Shown here one piece after another: positions 1 through 12,923 of a stretch of 64,000 nt of DNA. How positions within the stretch are numbered: position 1 is the stretch's first letter; each line of letters opens with the position of its first letter. The translations under genes and the position numbers were made by a program. Source of the DNA: Stichopus chloronotus (taxonomy: Eukaryota > Echinodermata > Holothuroidea > Aspidochirotida > Stichopodidae). The stretch is from assembly GCA_021234535.1 (NCBI GenBank), contig CM037842.1, positions 8,239,361 through 8,303,360 on the forward strand, written 5' to 3'. The notes below the pieces were generated by a model. The model was not told the origin of the DNA, searched no databases, and worked only from the letters and a program-made list of their open reading frames with translations.

Positions 1-1124
1 GCTGCGGGGCTGTACTGCCATATTTCTCCTACGGTCACGTTTTACTCTTTTCACAAAATGTGGATTTTATCACAGTTTGCCAAAAGACAGGTTTTCGTCA
101 AACATTGAGAAAGACAAAAAGGAAAAAGGCTTAAATCAGTTGTATACTTTTAATAATAAAATAAATACATAAATAAATAAAACTAAGAGACTCCCGTAGG
201 CCTACGCGTTGGTAACATGAAGAAGGTAAGATTTTAGAGATACGACTTTAGTTTACAGATTGGAAAGGTAAAAAGCTCATTTCTAATTTTAAACTTTAGG
301 TTTTGTTTGTTTGTGTTTTTCAAGGGATCAGAAGAAAAAAAAAAACAAAAGGCATCAGAAGAAACATTATTTAATTGAGAGAGTACGTGCTTTCACTCAC
401 ATGTAATGAATAATGCATAATGCATATTAATGGCTTTCATTGTTCAATCACTTTCAATGACCAGTACAGTGTGGGATATCTTAAGTACGTTATCACATTA
501 TCATGTTAGATTCATATAATTATGCCCCCTCTCTTCCTCACTGTCACAAAGCCAGACTTCCCCCTAAAAGTCGGGAGGAGACCCCCTCCCCACCCCCACC
601 CGATCCTTACTACACCACGATAGACTTCCGTCACCCTCGCTAACGATGTATGGTACCTGATGGTGTTAAAAATATTTTGTCATGAAAATTCGGTGATATG
701 TTAATGATCCATAACATAGCTCTAATTCCTACCACGTCCCATCTTCATCTCTCTTTAATAAAATTCTTCTCAGGTAACCATGGCAACAAGAAGCATGTTG
801 TTTTGGAAACGTTTGACGTACCAGAGATCTGTTGTGTCGCTTGCGCGCTCCTAGAATTCTCTGCGTATAATCACAATTTAGAGCGGCGCATATAGATAAA
901 TATTGGAAGGTTCAAAGCCAAAGGCAAATGTGTACTGCGGGCTGTGTAGATGATAGCCTATTGGTAACAATCCAGGGGTGAAAAAATAGTCGACTCCAAA
1001 GAGGGCGCGCTAGAAGGGTCTTTCAGTCGTAATACTGTTAAACTGTTTTGGACGTTCTTGGTAATATGCCAACATGGAAGACGCGTTTTCACAGAGTTAC
1101 AAGAAAAGGGCACACCGACGTCCG

Positions 1125-1163
1125 ACACGTTTTCAGTTCGAAAATAAAATACACGTTTTCAGT
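1125..1163. repeat. Short tandem repeat, 26-bp period
   Basis: The word ACACGTTTTCAGT occurs at 1125-1137 and again at 1151-1163. A looser third copy (AGGTTTTAGTCTGACAAGG) follows directly. This is a degenerate local duplication with no evident function. Confidence 0.6.
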
Positions 1164-2024
1164 CCCAAAAACGAGGTTTTAGTCTGACAAGGTTTCAAAA
1201 TACACTGGATCTCATAGAAGATCTCGCGCTGCTCATTTTTTGTCAACCTTTTTTTTTTTCTCGCAATATAACAAACTCCACAGATCACATATAGATTCGT
1301 TTGGGTCTACAGGGTCGTACATGATTACATGACGAATATAAGGAACCTGTGAGATATTACGCCTCGGGCCAGAGGGAGACAGTATACGTATGCTGCTAGT
1401 AGGGGAGATATAGCTAACGCCAGACGCAAGTTAAAACATTAAACCCCGGGAAGATATGGGTGACCTCGAAAACGTGCTAAACTCGCGAAAATATGACAAC
1501 CTCCTTCCTTAAAGGAAACTGATGTCAATAAGCTGACATATTGTCTTGTGTTTGTCACCTTCCCTCCGTTTCAAGGGAAAAAAATAAATACTTTAAAAAA
1601 TAATGAAAAAAAGGAGGAGAGAAAAGAAGACGACTATACAAACGGTAGGCATCGGTTTGAGGAGTTCGTGCCGTATTTGGAATAACCGGCTCGAAGTTGG
1701 TCAGGTATACTGCTGTGAGTGAATTCAAAGAACGTGCTATCCATCATACGGCCGTGTTCCATCGAGACATTTCTTGATTATTCCAGTTGCCATATGTGTC
1801 TTATTTTCTCTCTTCTTTTTTTTTTTCGTTCTTTCTTTTAGTACACCTTACGGTCCGACCGCATTACACAAGTCAGAAGATTAAAAAAAAGTGGAGAATT
1901 CAAAAGACGGTCCACCCTTTACCGACACCATAACAATAACTTTACTACCGGGGAAACTTGTGTTTTAAAAAGCAGAAATTCAATTATTTTGGATTCATTT
2001 CATTTGAATTTTGAACGAGCCTGC

Positions 2025-2125
2025 AAGGCAGCAGACAGAAAGAGCCCGCAGCATGTCAAAGAAATTCAAACGAAGAACGAATTATCAAGTTTGTTTTGTT
2101 CTTGTTTTATGCTGTCTGCTGCCTT
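2025..2125. repeat. Inverted repeat, 14-bp perfect arms
   Basis: AAGGCAGCAGACAG at 2025-2038 is the exact reverse complement of CTGTCTGCTGCCTT at 2112-2125, leaving a 73-base loop. Pairing beyond the 14 bp is weak. It could be a stem in a transcript or a remnant of an inverted-repeat element. The loop is long for an animal microRNA precursor, and I do not recognise a mature microRNA in either arm. Confidence 0.75.
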
Positions 2126-3042
2126 TCTGAGTACATTATGCAAAAGGGGGGCTCTGTAACAGGTTGCCGTTCTACAGACTAAAATCACCTTCAGAGAAAA
2201 TTAAATTAACACTTACGAATTAATAAAGCCGTATACGTCATATTCAAAGGTGACGAAGATACTTCTGGAAGGTATGTCTGCCAACATGAAAAGGCGGGAA
2301 GTTTGACATTAGGCTGTATCGTACATTACGTGGGTCCTACACATGCACATTACACTATCGTTGGGTGCCTACTACATATTGGGTGGTATAACAGCTTTCA
2401 TCATCATGTTTTCACGCTTACAGTGACAACCTTTTTTTATTTATCCGCAATGAGTTTGTCATTGACTTCTTTTGTAACTCATCACCTGTTAGGCAACGTT
2501 GTGTATGTAAGCCTATACTGCTGAAGTTTTACTCAAGGGTCTTCAGGGCTCTCTGACTTTTTACATTTTTTTTTTTTTTTTGTGACGCAAATTGCAAATT
2601 TGTGATGTCGAGGAGGGCTTTATGCATTATGTTATTCTTTGTTTAATCAAGCTTGATTTCAATAGACCTAACGAAAGAAATACTTACACTGTGCAACAGT
2701 CCACAACACCAGTTTTACATTTTCTTCATATTTGAAAAGTCATTATCTCAAAAGCAGTATAGTTGACAAGTAGATATAAACACAATTCCAACGGATTATC
2801 ATTCAAAGTTTTCACTCTGCTTCTGCTAAATTAATCCAGATCTTAAAGATGCATGTAACTTGGTCTTTCAGACTGCTGGCAGTCCATTACATCGTCAAAG
2901 GTATTTCTTTGCTGTAGGCTTGTAACTCTGATCACATATATTTTTTTTTTATAGATAGCAACTTAAAACAACTGCCTGATGTAAGGATCAGAGCCATAGA
3001 AAAGGAGTTCTGTGCCACTTCGGATCCATTAATCTGAGGCAA

Positions 3043-3087
3043 TTCGTATTCCATTTTTTTCGTATTCCATTTTTTTTTTTCGTATTA
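3043..3087. repeat. Tandem triplication of TTCGTATT-CCA-T(n) unit
   Basis: TTCGTATT followed by CCA and a T-run occurs twice, then a third, partial TTCGTATT. Unit lengths differ because the T-run varies (7 and 11 T). This fits slippage-driven expansion of a unit of about 18-22 bp. Confidence 0.75.
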
Positions 3088-4050
3088 GTAACCCGTGCAT
3101 GGATACCGTGCAGTCGATGTACAGTAATACTGTGCAAATAAGGGGAGTGGGGGATCCCCCTGCATGTCATACGTGAAATGGAACCAAGCACTCCAGCTGT
3201 GGCGATTGTAGGATATGTCAAACTATAGCCAGCATTTAAAAAGCTGACTTCACCCGTCGCTAGCCTGGTACCTCCCCGAAGTTAGCCCCTCCATAGGTAT
3301 AAATATGTAAAACGTCATTGTCCGGGGAATGTTGCCATTTAGTGGGTAATATTTCGCTCTTAATTTACATTCATTTGAGATACTTATTGCTTTATTAAAG
3401 CCCCTGAGTATCTCAATTGAATGTTAAAGTATGTAGCTTGAGATACTGCTATACATTTGTAAAATGCCATAACATACCCAAGCACTCGAATTAGAATAGT
3501 TATGTCCTTCTTGAAGCGATAATAAGCAAAAATTCCGTTTCACTTACAACAGTACCAGTAGCCTTAATATAGCTCACTAAAAATTATGCAGTATAGCTTA
3601 TCGATTCAAAGCACCCCCCCCCCCGACCCCTTCAGAATTGATTTTGGCCTCTCGGGTAATAGAGACATCTCGGTGAGGATGGGCTATTCAGTACACTATA
3701 ATGCATAATTCTCTCAGTTTTGTACTAATTTCACCAAAATCAAAACGTGTGGAAGTACTCTTGACCGTACTTCTTGCTGCATAATTCGGTAATCAATAGG
3801 TTGTTACGTAGAAACTTACAGACTGCGTCTGCATATTTGATCCCGATGGGATCTTCTGGATATACATTCAATGTACTTCTATTGATGTTTGTGTATACCG
3901 ACCCCTGCCCGAATCCAAACACCGTTTAGTTTGTAGTCGTTTATTTCGGTGGTTGCACACACCTTCTGTGGTATGAAAAATACGTAGTTTATTTAGTCTT
4001 CACAATTTTAATCCCAAATACGTCTCAAAATATTTAATTTTAACAGCCAA

Positions 4051-4072
4051 AGAGAGAGAGAGAGAGAGAGAG
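4051..4072. repeat. (AG)11 microsatellite with A-run
   Basis: Eleven uninterrupted AG dinucleotides run straight into about ten A, followed shortly by a T-run. It is a simple sequence repeat, likely length-polymorphic. Confidence 0.95.
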
Positions 4073-4967
4073 AAAAAAAAAACAAGTTTTTTTTTCCTTC
4101 GTTTTCGGGCCAATCGATCGGATTTTGGATATTATCTCATCAACTGAAGCTGACTGGGGACGATTCCTTCCAAACGACAGTATTGTAGCACTATCGTCAC
4201 TAAGTGAAACGTGGCAAAGGCTTAAAATAAGATTCTGAATAAAATATGATTACTTCTATTGACGTAGATGGAAAGACAGTTACACTTTTAAAGTAACAAG
4301 AAATGTAAGGGTTGAATACTCTCCTACTGACAGTAACTGGAACCTTTTTTTTTTCATTTATCTAATTTTAATAATGCTTTAAGGTTTGTTATTGACGAGA
4401 TTCCCAAAGCTGCTTTTACTTATCGGAGGATTTTGTGGAAGGATTTACAGATAAAAGATTATAGGCTTCAATTGTACAGACAAAAAAAAAAAAGGAAAAC
4501 AGTGTAGTGTGTGGAATGAGCATCGGGAGATCGGAAATGTCTTTTATAGACTGGTTTTAGTTACCAATTAAATGGAAAAGAAAGTTCGTTTTTCTTAAGA
4601 CTTGTAAAGATCTGAAGATCTCCTCGACATGAGAAATTCTAGAACTGCACTCGCGAAAGGAATTGAGGCCTCCCGGTAAGAGAGGTTGAATTCTATTTTA
4701 TATTCGTATCATGAGGCGGCCCTATTCATGATTTTATAGAGTGCCGAATGAGACAAAATGACGGGACGTTGACAGATGGGTTTAAAAGTTGAGAGCTGTA
4801 TTTTTTAATGGTACTTCGTTTTCCTAAATCTGTAACATTTTTTTGTGAGTGGTTTTTTTTTCAAACCGTATCGTTGATGTTGCGATAGCAATTATGACAA
4901 CTTACCTAATGTTAGGCAATAACACTAGGCCTGGGGAATATAAATCTATTGATTTCATTTTCTCAGT

Positions 4968-5025
4968 CTTCGCGAGACATGATTTCAGCACATTATGTGT
5001 CTTTTGTGAGGACTAGGTGCTGTTT
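4968..5025 (+). repeat. Short dispersed repeat, copy 1 (second near 26.57 kb)
   Basis: The segment containing GAGACATGATTTCAGCACAT and the downstream GAGGACTAGGTG recurs in the same orientation at about 26572-26625, as GAGACATGATTTTAGCACAT and GAGGATTAGGTG. Similarity fades quickly outside about 55 bp. It is probably a fragment of an old interspersed repeat. Confidence 0.65.
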
Positions 5026-5937
5026 GCAAGCAATCGTTGAATATCCATAGATGCAAGTAACATCTGTCTTACGTCACATTCAACGGATAAGGAAAAGTGT
5101 ACAGAATGTAATCATTCTCTACACAACACACACCCACAGTGATGGCTTTCCATCTCAAGCGGTGACGTCATATGTTAATCGATCTACATTTATTGCTTGA
5201 CTACCGCAAACATGTCGATTCAATTAAAAATTAAAAAAAAAAAGAAAAAAATGGCACGGTCTGTTCTTCTCATTTCTGTTTTTATTTTTGTTTTTGTATT
5301 ACTAATTTTCTCTCTAAGTATATCAAAGCTGTTACAAGGGTTATGCACTTGCTATACATCTTACGGAACTACCGACACACAACCGCGCTTGGTTGACCGG
5401 GAAACTGTGGTTTACGAAAGTCATGGCGACGGTGATGAAATTATATTCGGAAAAAAAAAAACAGAAACCGTTCTTTCATCTGAGGAGGGGAAGTTATGAT
5501 CAGAGAATGCAAACAATTTCGTCTTATTTGGAAATATAACTCCAAGTTGTTGGTAGAAGATGTCGCCGCCAAAGGCTACGTGAAGATGGACAGAACAAGA
5601 GGGACCTACTGGCCCTAGGGGCTGAGTCACTAAAACCGCTAGACGTGTTTAAAATATACATTTTAGTAATTGGAGTAAACTTCAATACCCAGCTTCATCA
5701 ACAAAATGACATTTTTTAAAAAAATATTTTTGGGGGTAGCGTGAGTTCAATCGTCGTGTTATAATATAATCATACCCTTACTTATAGCGAAACAAAACAT
5801 AAGTAGGTCAGTCGAGAACCAAACTCTGTACTCATTTTAAGTAGCGAATACATCGCCCAAATGACGCAAAAGTGAAAGTTGCACAGTTTGTTACCGTAAG
5901 GCTCTTTTCTGTATCGAGTGCGTGTTGTGTTACATGA

Positions 5938-5972
5938 TATGTAGACATAAACATCATGTAGACATAAACATA
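5938..5972. repeat. Tandem duplication of ATGTAGACATAAACAT
   Basis: ATGTAGACATAAACAT is present twice in direct succession with two bases (TC/AC region) between the copies. It is a small local duplication without evident function. Confidence 0.8.
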
Positions 5973-6916
5973 TCTTACTCACTGAAAACATCGCTGTGAT
6001 TGTCAAACATTTACTCCTCTTTTATAAGAAAAAAAAAAGATGAAAGAAAAACTGATTGAAAGCATACGATTGGACTTACAGTGATATTGAGCAATTTCAT
6101 GTTGTAATGCCCCAAATATGTAATTTCAGGCTCATCCAGTAATGTGACAAGGTTTGATAAAATGACAAAAGACTATTATATTTACATTTGTTGCATGTGC
6201 ACAACAACGTACCGGATGCTAAATTTTGAAGTCATGGTGTCTTACTGCTCCCACAATCACTACCCCCCCCCCCCTCCGCCCCCGTCACCTTCCCAAAAGT
6301 GAGTGAGCCCTCTCTGCTCTGTCGAGTCCTCCAGTTTTGTTCGCGAGTTTTAACTAAGCCTTCTAACGTGACCGCACTTAGAAAAGAAAGAAGGTTGCAA
6401 GTGTTGGACAATGAGCAGTTGGTTCATTATTTTTATTCTGCTCTTATCTGTCAGAACAAATAAGCTTGTTCATCCAACTGCAGATCCCAATACAACCTTA
6501 GCTAAACATTATTCTTAACCTGGGGGTTTTATTGGATTTCAATCGATACAGAAATTAATGTTCACTGTGCGATCGCCAGAGCGTCGTGGCCAAACTGAGG
6601 CCTGTTTCGGGTCTGCCTCTCGGGTGTAACGTATCTTCATCGGCCTGCGAATGACGAATAGATTTTTGTCTTCCTCGCGCAAATCAGTCAGTGCTATCAC
6701 GCATTCTGAATTCCGTTTTCTGTAGGGGTTAACTAAATACCTACCTGCCTGCATGTCTATCTGTATGTCTGTTTGTCTTTCTTCCTGTCTAAGTGATAAC
6801 ATATCAGTTCATCATTTTTGGGGAGCTGTCATTTTTCCATCCGACTATATTCGTCTATAATGACAGTGATTTCAAGAGATAGAGAACAACCGACCATCCT
6901 CCCTGGAAAATACTCG

Positions 6917-7010
6917 CCCCCCCCCCCCCCACCGATGGTCCATATAGGCTGCAAGCATATAATCAACGCAGTGGCAGAGGATATTACGTCGCCCAATTCC
7001 CCCCCCCCCC
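6917..7010. repeat. Paired C-runs, C14 and C12
   Basis: C14 occupies 6917-6930 and C12 occupies 6999-7010. An open frame across both reads proline stretches (PPPP), a by-product of the homopolymers. Such runs are prone to slippage, and i-motif formation is possible in principle. Confidence 0.9.
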
Positions 7011-7800
7011 TTCACACCCCTCTCCAAAACATCAATGCACAGATAATCCAGCGAAACACCCTTGACATCGGTTTCCCTCTATTTTTGACCCTGGAAAGGA
7101 CAGTATCAACTTGTAACAGTGCTGACATTATCTCCGACAACACCCGTGTGACCATTTTCAAAGTAAACGATGTATGTGTACCTGTCGATGTTACATGAAA
7201 TGCTTTTTGTTTCAGTATCCCTTGTCTTTGCTTACTACCAGCGTGTCCTCTAGTTAAAAGAAAGTGATTGTGAAAATTGCCAACAGAAGTGTAAATTGAA
7301 CAGAAGTCTCCACTCGCCTTTAAATCTTGTGACGTCATTCTGACGACACTATTTTTTTAGAATGATTACTTTCACATATACCAAAAAGAAAAAAAAAATG
7401 AAACCATTAAGAAAGTGTTGTCAAAAAGTCCTTTCTGTAAGCGATGAGAACACATGAGTATTAAATTATGTGGCCTATAGTCCCTTTCTCTTTCTGCCTC
7501 CTTTAATTGTATCAGTTTTTTTTTCCTCACTTTGTTAACAGATTTTTTTTTTCGCAGCACCTTATTGGCCTTAAATTCAGCATCGTGTGTCGCATGCAGA
7601 ATATCGCATCAGAAGAGGCTCTCTACATCAGCTATAAAAGAAGAAAATCCTGCAAAAAGACCAGACGCCATAGCTCACTTTAAAGCTAAAGGATGCAAAA
7701 ATTCAACAAATGTTGTATGATTATTGGAATTATGCATGCAGGATCTACGTCAACTGTGATTTTACGTCCAGAGCTTACCCCCTCCCCCACCCACATCACA

Positions 7801-7828
7801 TACACACACACACACGCATACACACACA
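7801..7828. repeat. Interrupted (CA)n microsatellite
   Basis: CA dinucleotides extend through this interval with one GCATA interruption. A C-rich, CA-containing segment lies just upstream. Confidence 0.9.
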
Positions 7829-10800
7829 TCCTTGATCAATCGCTTCGTTCTCGCTTTATGTACTTTTATGAACTTTTTCTCTATTCATTTCCAAGACAAA
7901 CACACCCCATAGGCTAACATTTTGACAAGATGGCGTCTCTCTGGGTCTCTGGATTAGTTGACCCGTGAATATTGCACTTGGTGATATATTTTTCCTGCGT
8001 TTAATATATGGTAACTAGAGCTTTCTAGCGGCTTTTTTTCCCTCTTTACTATGGATCTATCGCATTTCAAAGGCGGCATCCAAACTATAAATGTACATAT
8101 ACATATATTATGTAAGAAATGAAGAGACCTACTCTCATATCAGTAGACTTGCTTTACTGCAAGACGGACAACAAAATTTTGTCTTCGGGAATAGATTTTG
8201 GGGTATTAACTGATGAGGATAATAATGCAGGCTATCGCTATTGTATAAGGATTAGTAACTGTATCCGCCACTGTTGCTAGAGACATTTTGCCGAGAAGGA
8301 CACAATTGATGCTATAAAGGAGCTATCATCTGCTACAGCTCCCTGATGTTATTCGGTATCGATGACCTTCAGTTTATCCGTTTAGGGGTTGCGAGGCCAT
8401 CGGGGTGAAGTTTATGTTTAGGTTCGAGAATATCTCCGTCGTTTTGACAATGTTGTTCTTATGGAACTTCGCCCATAGTTACTTTTGAAAAAAAAAAAAA
8501 AAACACTCGAAAAATATGCAATAAAAGACAAGTTTTGATGAATGAGTTTATTTTCTTATTTAATTTTGATTTCTAGCTGACAGATTAATAAAGTGCAACA
8601 GGGGCAGGTGTCACTGGCCTCGCGAGCTTATCGCGAGAGTGATAAACCCTTGATCGGTGTAGGCTGCATTGCTTGTAGATCCGTTTTGTGTCTTCTTTGA
8701 GATATGCAAGAACAGTAAAACTCTGTTGAAAAGGAGTGCAGATATTGACCGCAACATCAGATACAGTTATGCATTTCTATGTAATTATGTATTTGTCATG
8801 TTTCTGCAGTGTGAGTGTGATTTACACAGAATCAGAGGTACGAAGGAACTTGGCAATATGTGTTGGCATGTCATTACAATACAAGTTTAGAAGAAGGGAA
8901 AACAGTGGTATTCACACCAAGCATGTTATTTAACCTGTCATCTTCAACTTCACTCAGTCGCCAACGGCATAGCACGTGCTAACATACCGTGCAAACTTAC
9001 CCTGATGTAAACTACATTTAGCAAGCAATATCTTTATAATGCGAAAACATGGTATAATATACGTGATGTTTCCAAAACATGCAACACCCTACCACATTGG
9101 GATGATCAGGGGTGTTACGAGAAACTGGAAACACCCCAGCCCCCTATCATCGCTCCCTTCCCGTCATTGCCACGCCTCCAGCCAAACAGCAGATAAAACA
9201 TATTTGAAAAACGGCATAAAAAAAATACATCGCAATTGAAATCCACGTTCTTACGATGGGAAGGAATTGAATTTACAAGGAAAGGAATTGTTTGTCATAG
9301 GTGTCCTACGATAGTACTGGTCCCTCGCCCCAACCCCCACGCCACCCCCGCACACACAGACACATACATACACACTCGGTCAGTTGCTTACAGCCCTTGA
9401 ACTTCCCCATCCCCAGGTTCGCCTAGCCGCTTTGTACAAACATCTCATCGACTGAATTGTTCCACCATATTGACACAGTATTGACAGTCAATTACATCAT
9501 TTTCATTTACTGACAGCGCCCTCTTTTCTGACAGAATTTGCGAAACAGCGTTTTATAAGTTAGGTTCCCAGATGGTTGAACCAGAAATTATGATTTTTCA
9601 CAGGTCATTTGGGAATGATTGCTTCAAATCCCTTTCTTTGGGTGTATTCAGGGGACTGGGGGAGTGAAAGGTTAATTAAGGAGTTTTCAATGCAAATTCA
9701 ATCTAAGCAAATCCCTAACGTACGAAGGTTGGCTAGGCTTACCGTTTAGTGAAATAACCTGTTATACACGTTAGCGGTTATACAAGTTAATTATTCCATC
9801 AGCTGCCTCTCTAACAGTGGCAGCTGGTTCCATCCATCCATTTAGCTGATCTTAGCCCCTAATGCACAGTTGCGCATCATGCACAGACTGAAAAAAAAAA
9901 AAAAAACTTGCTAAGATTCTGGTTTGAAACGATCAGAACACATACAAATAAAGTTACACTAGTTAAACATTTGACGTAATTTTGGGGGTATTAATCCATT
10001 AGACTTAAGAATTAACCATGCTGCTATAAACACTGCATCTTTCATGCAAACTTAACTGTAGTCACAAAAAAAAAATACCTATCCATTGCTTACAACGAGA
10101 AACTCACACAATCAAACAGATGTACAGTGTAGCAGATTCTGTGACTAATTTTCGATCACATCAGGCCGAAAACGTCATCATAAGAAAACCATTCTAACTA
10201 TAACGTCAAAAAATGAAAGCTGGTTTAGGACATCTTCAAAGGTGTGCTAGCCCCATCAAAAAACGGACTGTTTGTGGGGTTTCAGACAGAATGTAGTTCC
10301 TATCTGTACACCCAATCGTCTGGGATTTTATATATGATAGGTGAAACGTCTACTGCGAGGAATACGCTTGCACCTAAAGGAACAGAGTTGGGCAAACTGG
10401 CAAGGGCATATCCCGAGACCGTATGGGGGTGTTGTTACGTAAGAACGGGTTGGTCACCAGATAGGCACTACCTGGGATTACTCCATTGTAATAGATCCAC
10501 AACTGTTAGTAGACTGTGATGAATATGTAACAATGAGATTCTTCTTGAAGGGAGATAAAAAAAAAAAAGATACATTCAAACCTGAAGGTACTGTCCCCAT
10601 CCCAGCCCCCTCCCCTTACAAAATCTCTCACACATTATTGTGTTTAATGGACTAATGCACTTGAAAGGGGCTCACTGAATTAACATCAATAAGTTTGTGA
10701 GAATTTTGGATGGCACAAGCAAATGACAATGCTAACAGGTAGCATGATTCGTTAAGTTTCACATCCAATAGTTTCTTAAAACTGTCGAATTTTGGGACTG

Positions 10801-11499
10801 TTGATCATAACTTGTACTGGCTGTGCACGAGGTATGAATAAGTCAAGCCTTTTAATGTGAAAAGTTTCTGGTCAGGAATTTCAAAATCCAAATTGAATGT
10901 CATTTACCAGTATTCCATAATGTTCCTTTGTAAGCGACACAGGGGATCCTCTTAGTTTGATCATTTGTCATTAGTATGTAATGGAAAGTTGACAGGTTTA
11001 GGAAACTTTGAAGAAAAGCAGCTCAATGTGCCTTTTAATACCTTTATTCTACTTAAGGTTAGGGAGTACCTATTGTTGTATACTAGCAAACCCCAGCTTC
11101 CTTCAACCAACTAACCCCCCCCCCCTTCCCACCAACGCTTCAGCCCAACCGTTTTTATCTTCTTCATCTTCTCTGTCTCTCTTATCCATTTATTCTTACA
11201 GCCCTTCTTGACTGGTCAAAGTTTGCCAGAGTCCAGAGTTTATTGGCCAAACACCCAATTTCCAAGTTCCAACCACATTTGTTTTTCTCTGGTGGTGATC
11301 CAGTTTCAGAAACACAGCATGAGTGAACATTTACCTGACCTCAAAGCACAAAAGTCACATATTTATCATTGAATAACTGTGATAAAATCTAGTATTTACT
11401 TTTCTCTCTTTCTTTCTTTTTTTCAATTCAATTCGCGGTCACACGGAAAGTGCATCGTGACGCGAAAATGAGGTCTCGACCCCGATTTGTGAGATCGGT

Positions 11500-11775
11500 T
11501 TGCTCCAAATGTTGCTCCCAATAAACGTAGACAGTTTCATCAGCCCAAGAATCGTCAAACATCACTAAAATGCTTCCTGGATAAGAAGAATTCTAGACAA
11601 AACCACGATTTACCGAATTAAAATAAGTAAATATCAAAAAATGCCATATTGTACATGTGTTCCAACTCTTGTGGTTAAAGGATAACACTGAGGTATGAAA
11701 AGAGACTTTAAATAGTGACGTATCATGACGTATCGTTTTCCTCAAAACATGTGATCCGAAAAAGGGGTATGTTGG
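11500..11775 (+). repeat. Diverged direct duplication, copy A
   Basis: This segment matches 12200-12450 in the same order: TGCTYC...GTT near the start, then ATCACTAAAATG, CTGGATAAGAA, ATTCTA, CCAC, AAGTAAATA, AAAGGA and AGAGACTTTA. Similarity is roughly 70-75% by eye with indels. Copies begin about 710 bp apart. No coding frame is conserved between them. It is either an old segmental duplication or two insertions of one repeat family. Confidence 0.7.
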
Positions 11776-12199
11776 GCAAGGGAGCACTATTCACCCAGGA
11801 ATATCATGAACTTGAACAACAGAGAGAGCTGTAAGAAAAATAAGGTCATTCTTTGAATATGGATGTGCAAATTTCCAAACCTGTGTTTCAAAAGATAATG
11901 AACAGTTGGCTGAATTTACAATGTCAGAGAGACCCGGAAGTGACATTTCTTGCAACCTGCGAGGCTATCCCAAAACTTTTCTCTGTACCCTAAGCACCAA
12001 CATACATCCGCTTACATAGTGCCATTACTACTTGCCCCCCCCCCCCAATCATTTGTCCCCCTCCTGACTTTTTTCTGATTTTTTTTAATTTTATGGACGA
12101 GCATGTCTCCACATGACCCAAAAACAAACAAGCACAGCCTTCAAATACCGTACAAGCAGAAGAAAATTTAATGATCTCTCACAGAGCCAAAATAATGTT

Positions 12200-12450
12200 T
12201 GCTTCAAGTGTTACTTCCATTAAGTCCACACTGTATCCTGTGTCCAACAGTATAAACGAACATCACTGAAACATTTTCTGGATAAGAAATATTCTAAAAA
12301 ACCACTGTTTACGAAATAAGTAAATACCAAAATGTCATTTTACTTGTATTATCTGTGTGGATAAAGGAAAACATAGCAATGCAAAGAGACTTTACACAGT
12401 GATGCTATAACGTAACATTTTTCCTTCAAATGAAAGAAACACAAGTAGTC
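12200..12450 (+). repeat. Diverged direct duplication, copy B
   Basis: This is the partner of 11500-11775, with ATCACTGAAACA, CTGGATAAGAA, ATTCTA, CCAC, AAGTAAATA, AAAGGA and AGAGACTTTA in the same order. The 430 bp between the copies hold a C10 run and T-runs and show no clear duplication. Confidence 0.7.
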
Positions 12451-12923
12451 TACGAAAATTATAATGAGGTGAAATTTTTCAGGAATTGTGTTTCTATCTA
12501 TTACAGTTTTTTTTTTTTTTTTTTTTGTTGTGATATGGCTTTTCAAAGTTTAATGACATTGTAGTATGATGATATGGAGTATTGTACGGTGTCAGTATTT
12601 CTTTTGTTAGGCCTATATGTTTTGTCTCACAATTACGCGTCACCTGGTTTACACATTTGTTAGTGATATCAAAGTTAGAGAAGAAAATGCTTCCAAAACA
12701 CAGTCCTCGGGGTGTAAAATTCTCAATTGCCCTCGAAATAAAGATTAAGTTAACAACAAATAACATAAGACATAACATATGAGGCTCTCCTTGACGTCAC
12801 ATATTTGCATATTTGGCTGTTTATTCATGGTGCAGTTGCAAAGCAAAATTTGTTGGTAAAATGGTCATTATTTGATGGATTTTGGTGGCAAATTGTTGAT
12901 GCTTGAAATGTTTTTAATAATTA

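Larger units (their letters stand above)
1..11400. other. Unannotated non-coding region
   Basis: No gene is recognised here. All frames are broken by frequent stops, and the open stretches, at most about 126 codons, show no family signature. The region holds A/T homopolymers, C-runs, (GA)n and (CA)n microsatellites, and a few short repeats listed separately. The base texture is AT-rich with CpG kept at a fairly high level. It could be intergenic DNA or a long intron; the sequence alone does not separate these. Confidence 0.6.

Noticed and set aside
6818..7198. Open frame of 126 codons, plus strand
   Set aside because: It spans two C-runs that read as proline, and a minus-strand frame of similar length overlaps it; neither is recognisable.
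8619..8637. Hairpin CTCGCGA-GCTTA-TCGCGAG
   Set aside because: A 7-bp stem is within chance expectation in 64 kb; noted only.
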